A stretch of 64,000 bases of DNA from Pseudomonas laurentiana (lineage in GTDB: Bacteria > Pseudomonadota > Gammaproteobacteria > Pseudomonadales > Pseudomonadaceae): assembly GCF_014648275.1 (NCBI RefSeq), contig NZ_BMQU01000004.1:124001-188000 (forward strand). The letters are read 5' to 3'. A program made the translations under genes and the position numbers. Positions 63,011 to 64,000 of this stretch are shown one piece after another. Position 1 is the first letter of the stretch. Every line of letters starts with the position of its first letter. The notes below the pieces were generated by a model. The model searched no databases, was not told where the DNA came from, and was given only the letters and a program-made list of their open reading frames with translations.

Positions 63011-64000
63011 ATGAGCCAAGAACAGATCAAGTTTGCCTATTGGGTGCCTAACGTCAGCGGCGGTCTGGTGGTCAGCAAGATCGAACAGCGCACCAGTTGG
63101 GACATCGACTACAACCGCAAGCTCGCGCAAATCGCCGAGAACGCCGGTTTCGAGTATGCGCTGTCGCAGATCCGCTTCACCGCCGGTTACGGCGCGGAAT
63201 ACCAGCATGAGTCGGTCACCTTCAGCCATGCACTGCTCGCCGCCACCACGCGCCTGAAGGTGATTGCTGCCGTGCTGCCAGGGCCCTGGACGCCTGCACT
63301 GCTGGCCAAGCAGATTGCAACCATCGACCACCTGACGGGCGGGCGTGTGGCTGTCAACGTGGTGTCGGGTTGGTTCAAGGGAGAGTTCACCGCGATCGGT
63401 GAGCCGTGGCTGGAGCACGATGAGCGCTACCGTCGTTCGGAAGAGTTCATTACCGCGCTCAAAGGCATCTGGACCACCGATAACTTCACCCAGCGCGGCG
63501 ATTTCTATCGCTTCCATAACTACACCCTGCGGCCCAAGCCACTGCAGCAGCACCCCGAGATCTTCCAGGGCGGCAGCTCGCGGGCTGCTCGCGACATGGC
63601 TGCTCGGGTGTCTGACTGGTACTTCACCAACGGCAATACAGTCGAAGGCATCAAGGCTCAGGTGGATGACATCAAGGCCAAGGCTGCGGCGAACAATCAT
63701 ACGGTCAAGGTCGGTGTGAACGCGTTCATCATCGCTCGCGACACCGAGGAAGAGGCCCGCGCGGTGCTTGCCGAGATCATCGACAAGGCCGATCCGGAAG
63801 CGGTCAACGCGTTTGGCGATGCGGCCCGGCAAGCCGGCAAGGCCAGCCCTGAAGGCGAAGGCAACTGGGCCAAATCCAGCTTCGAGGACCTGGTGCAGTA
63901 CAACGATGGCTTCAAGACCAACCTGATTGGTACGCCGCAACAGATTGCCGAGCGTATCGTCGCCCTGAAAGCGGTAGGGGTGGATCTGGTGTTGGGTGGC
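63011..64000 (+). CDS. sfnG: Dimethylsulfone monooxygenase SfnG (3' end outside window)
   Basis: FMNH2-dependent luciferase-like enzyme that converts dimethyl sulfone to methanesulfinate. 330 codons are present without a stop; the full protein is about 360. It opens with KFAYWVPNVSGGLVVSKIEQR and includes QIRFTAGYGAEYQHESVTFSHALLAATTRL, GRVAVNVVSGWFKGEF and EIFQGGSSRAARDMAARVSDWYFTNG, all typical of SfnG rather than SsuD or MsuD. GGAG lies eight bases before the ATG. Confidence 0.92.
   Translation, partial: MSQEQIKFAYWVPNVSGGLVVSKIEQRTSWDIDYNRKLAQIAENAGFEYALSQIRFTAGYGAEYQHESVTFSHALLAATTRLKVIAAVLPGPWTPALLAKQIATIDHLTGGRVAVNVVSGWFKGEFTAIGEPWLEHDERYRRSEEFITALKGIWTTDNFTQRGDFYRFHNYTLRPKPLQQHPEIFQGGSSRAARDMAARVSDWYFTNGNTVEGIKAQVDDIKAKAAANNHTVKVGVNAFIIARDTEEEARAVLAEIIDKADPEAVNAFGDAARQAGKASPEGEGNWAKSSFEDLVQYNDGFKTNLIGTPQQIAERIVALKAVGVDLVLGG

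Overview
This is a chromosomal window from a Pseudomonas of the putida/fluorescens type. Evidence: high GC, gene content and gene order (nagZ, MTIP, mfd, gap, sthA, lolCDE; the copRS-cupredoxin-queF block; mlaA, rssBC, tal, dusA), OprD porins, REP-like inverted repeats, and the sfn organosulfur genes. No rRNA, tRNA, CRISPR array or insertion sequence was seen.

Positions 1-28,740 are conserved core genome. They hold the 3' end of nagZ, S-methyl-5'-thioinosine phosphorylase, and a minus-strand operon mfd-csiV-SNF2 helicase. Next come the long-form gap, an ApbE lipoprotein, sthA, a glycerophosphodiesterase, a PilZ protein and lolC-lolD-lolE. A copper unit follows: copRS divergent from a Met/His-rich cupredoxin, with a CopR-type inverted repeat between them. 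The stretch ends with queF, a HAD-like protein lacking its nucleophile, mlaA, a second PilZ protein, rssBC, a PhoD-like phosphatase, tal and dusA.

Positions 28,740-31,355 are accessory. An AT-rich Sel1-type lipoprotein gene lies between a decayed DUF3077 gene fragment and an intact DUF3077 gene. The intact gene is preceded by a roughly 350-nt stretch dense in perfect hairpins, ending in two mutually exclusive helices of which one covers the Shine-Dalgarno of a 28-codon leader ORF. This looks like an uncharacterised structured regulatory RNA.

Positions 31,356-46,860 are the most remarkable part: an export locus without an ABC transporter. In order it encodes a small periplasmic adaptor, a GAF-like/HlyD fusion, an intact M50 site-2-type metalloprotease fused to a HlyD adaptor, a GNAT acetyltransferase, a DUF6916-like protein, a phage tail-collar domain protein, a 2697-residue surface protein and a TolC-type outer-membrane protein. 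The giant protein has an N-terminal LEPR-XLL motif, then DUF4347 (with a His-Gly/Gly-Cys pair resembling caspase/CHAT-type cysteine proteases), FG-GAP calcium loops, cadherin/Ig-like repeats and a Gly-rich C-terminus without RTX repeats. The inference is a dedicated, possibly proteolytically gated, surface display or secretion system.

Positions 46,860-58,610 are metabolic and transport genes: a beta-lactamase-fold hydrolase, an HpaR-type MarR regulator, an OprD porin divergent from a TRAP transporter (DctPQM type), eight and a half copies of a 100-bp repeat, a TSUP exporter, a second OprD porin and the acetate permease pair yjcH-actP. Positions 58,610-64,000 are an organosulfur cluster: a flavin monooxygenase, sfnB and divergent sfnF-sfnG, with a sigma-54 promoter match before sfnF. 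sfnG runs off the window.
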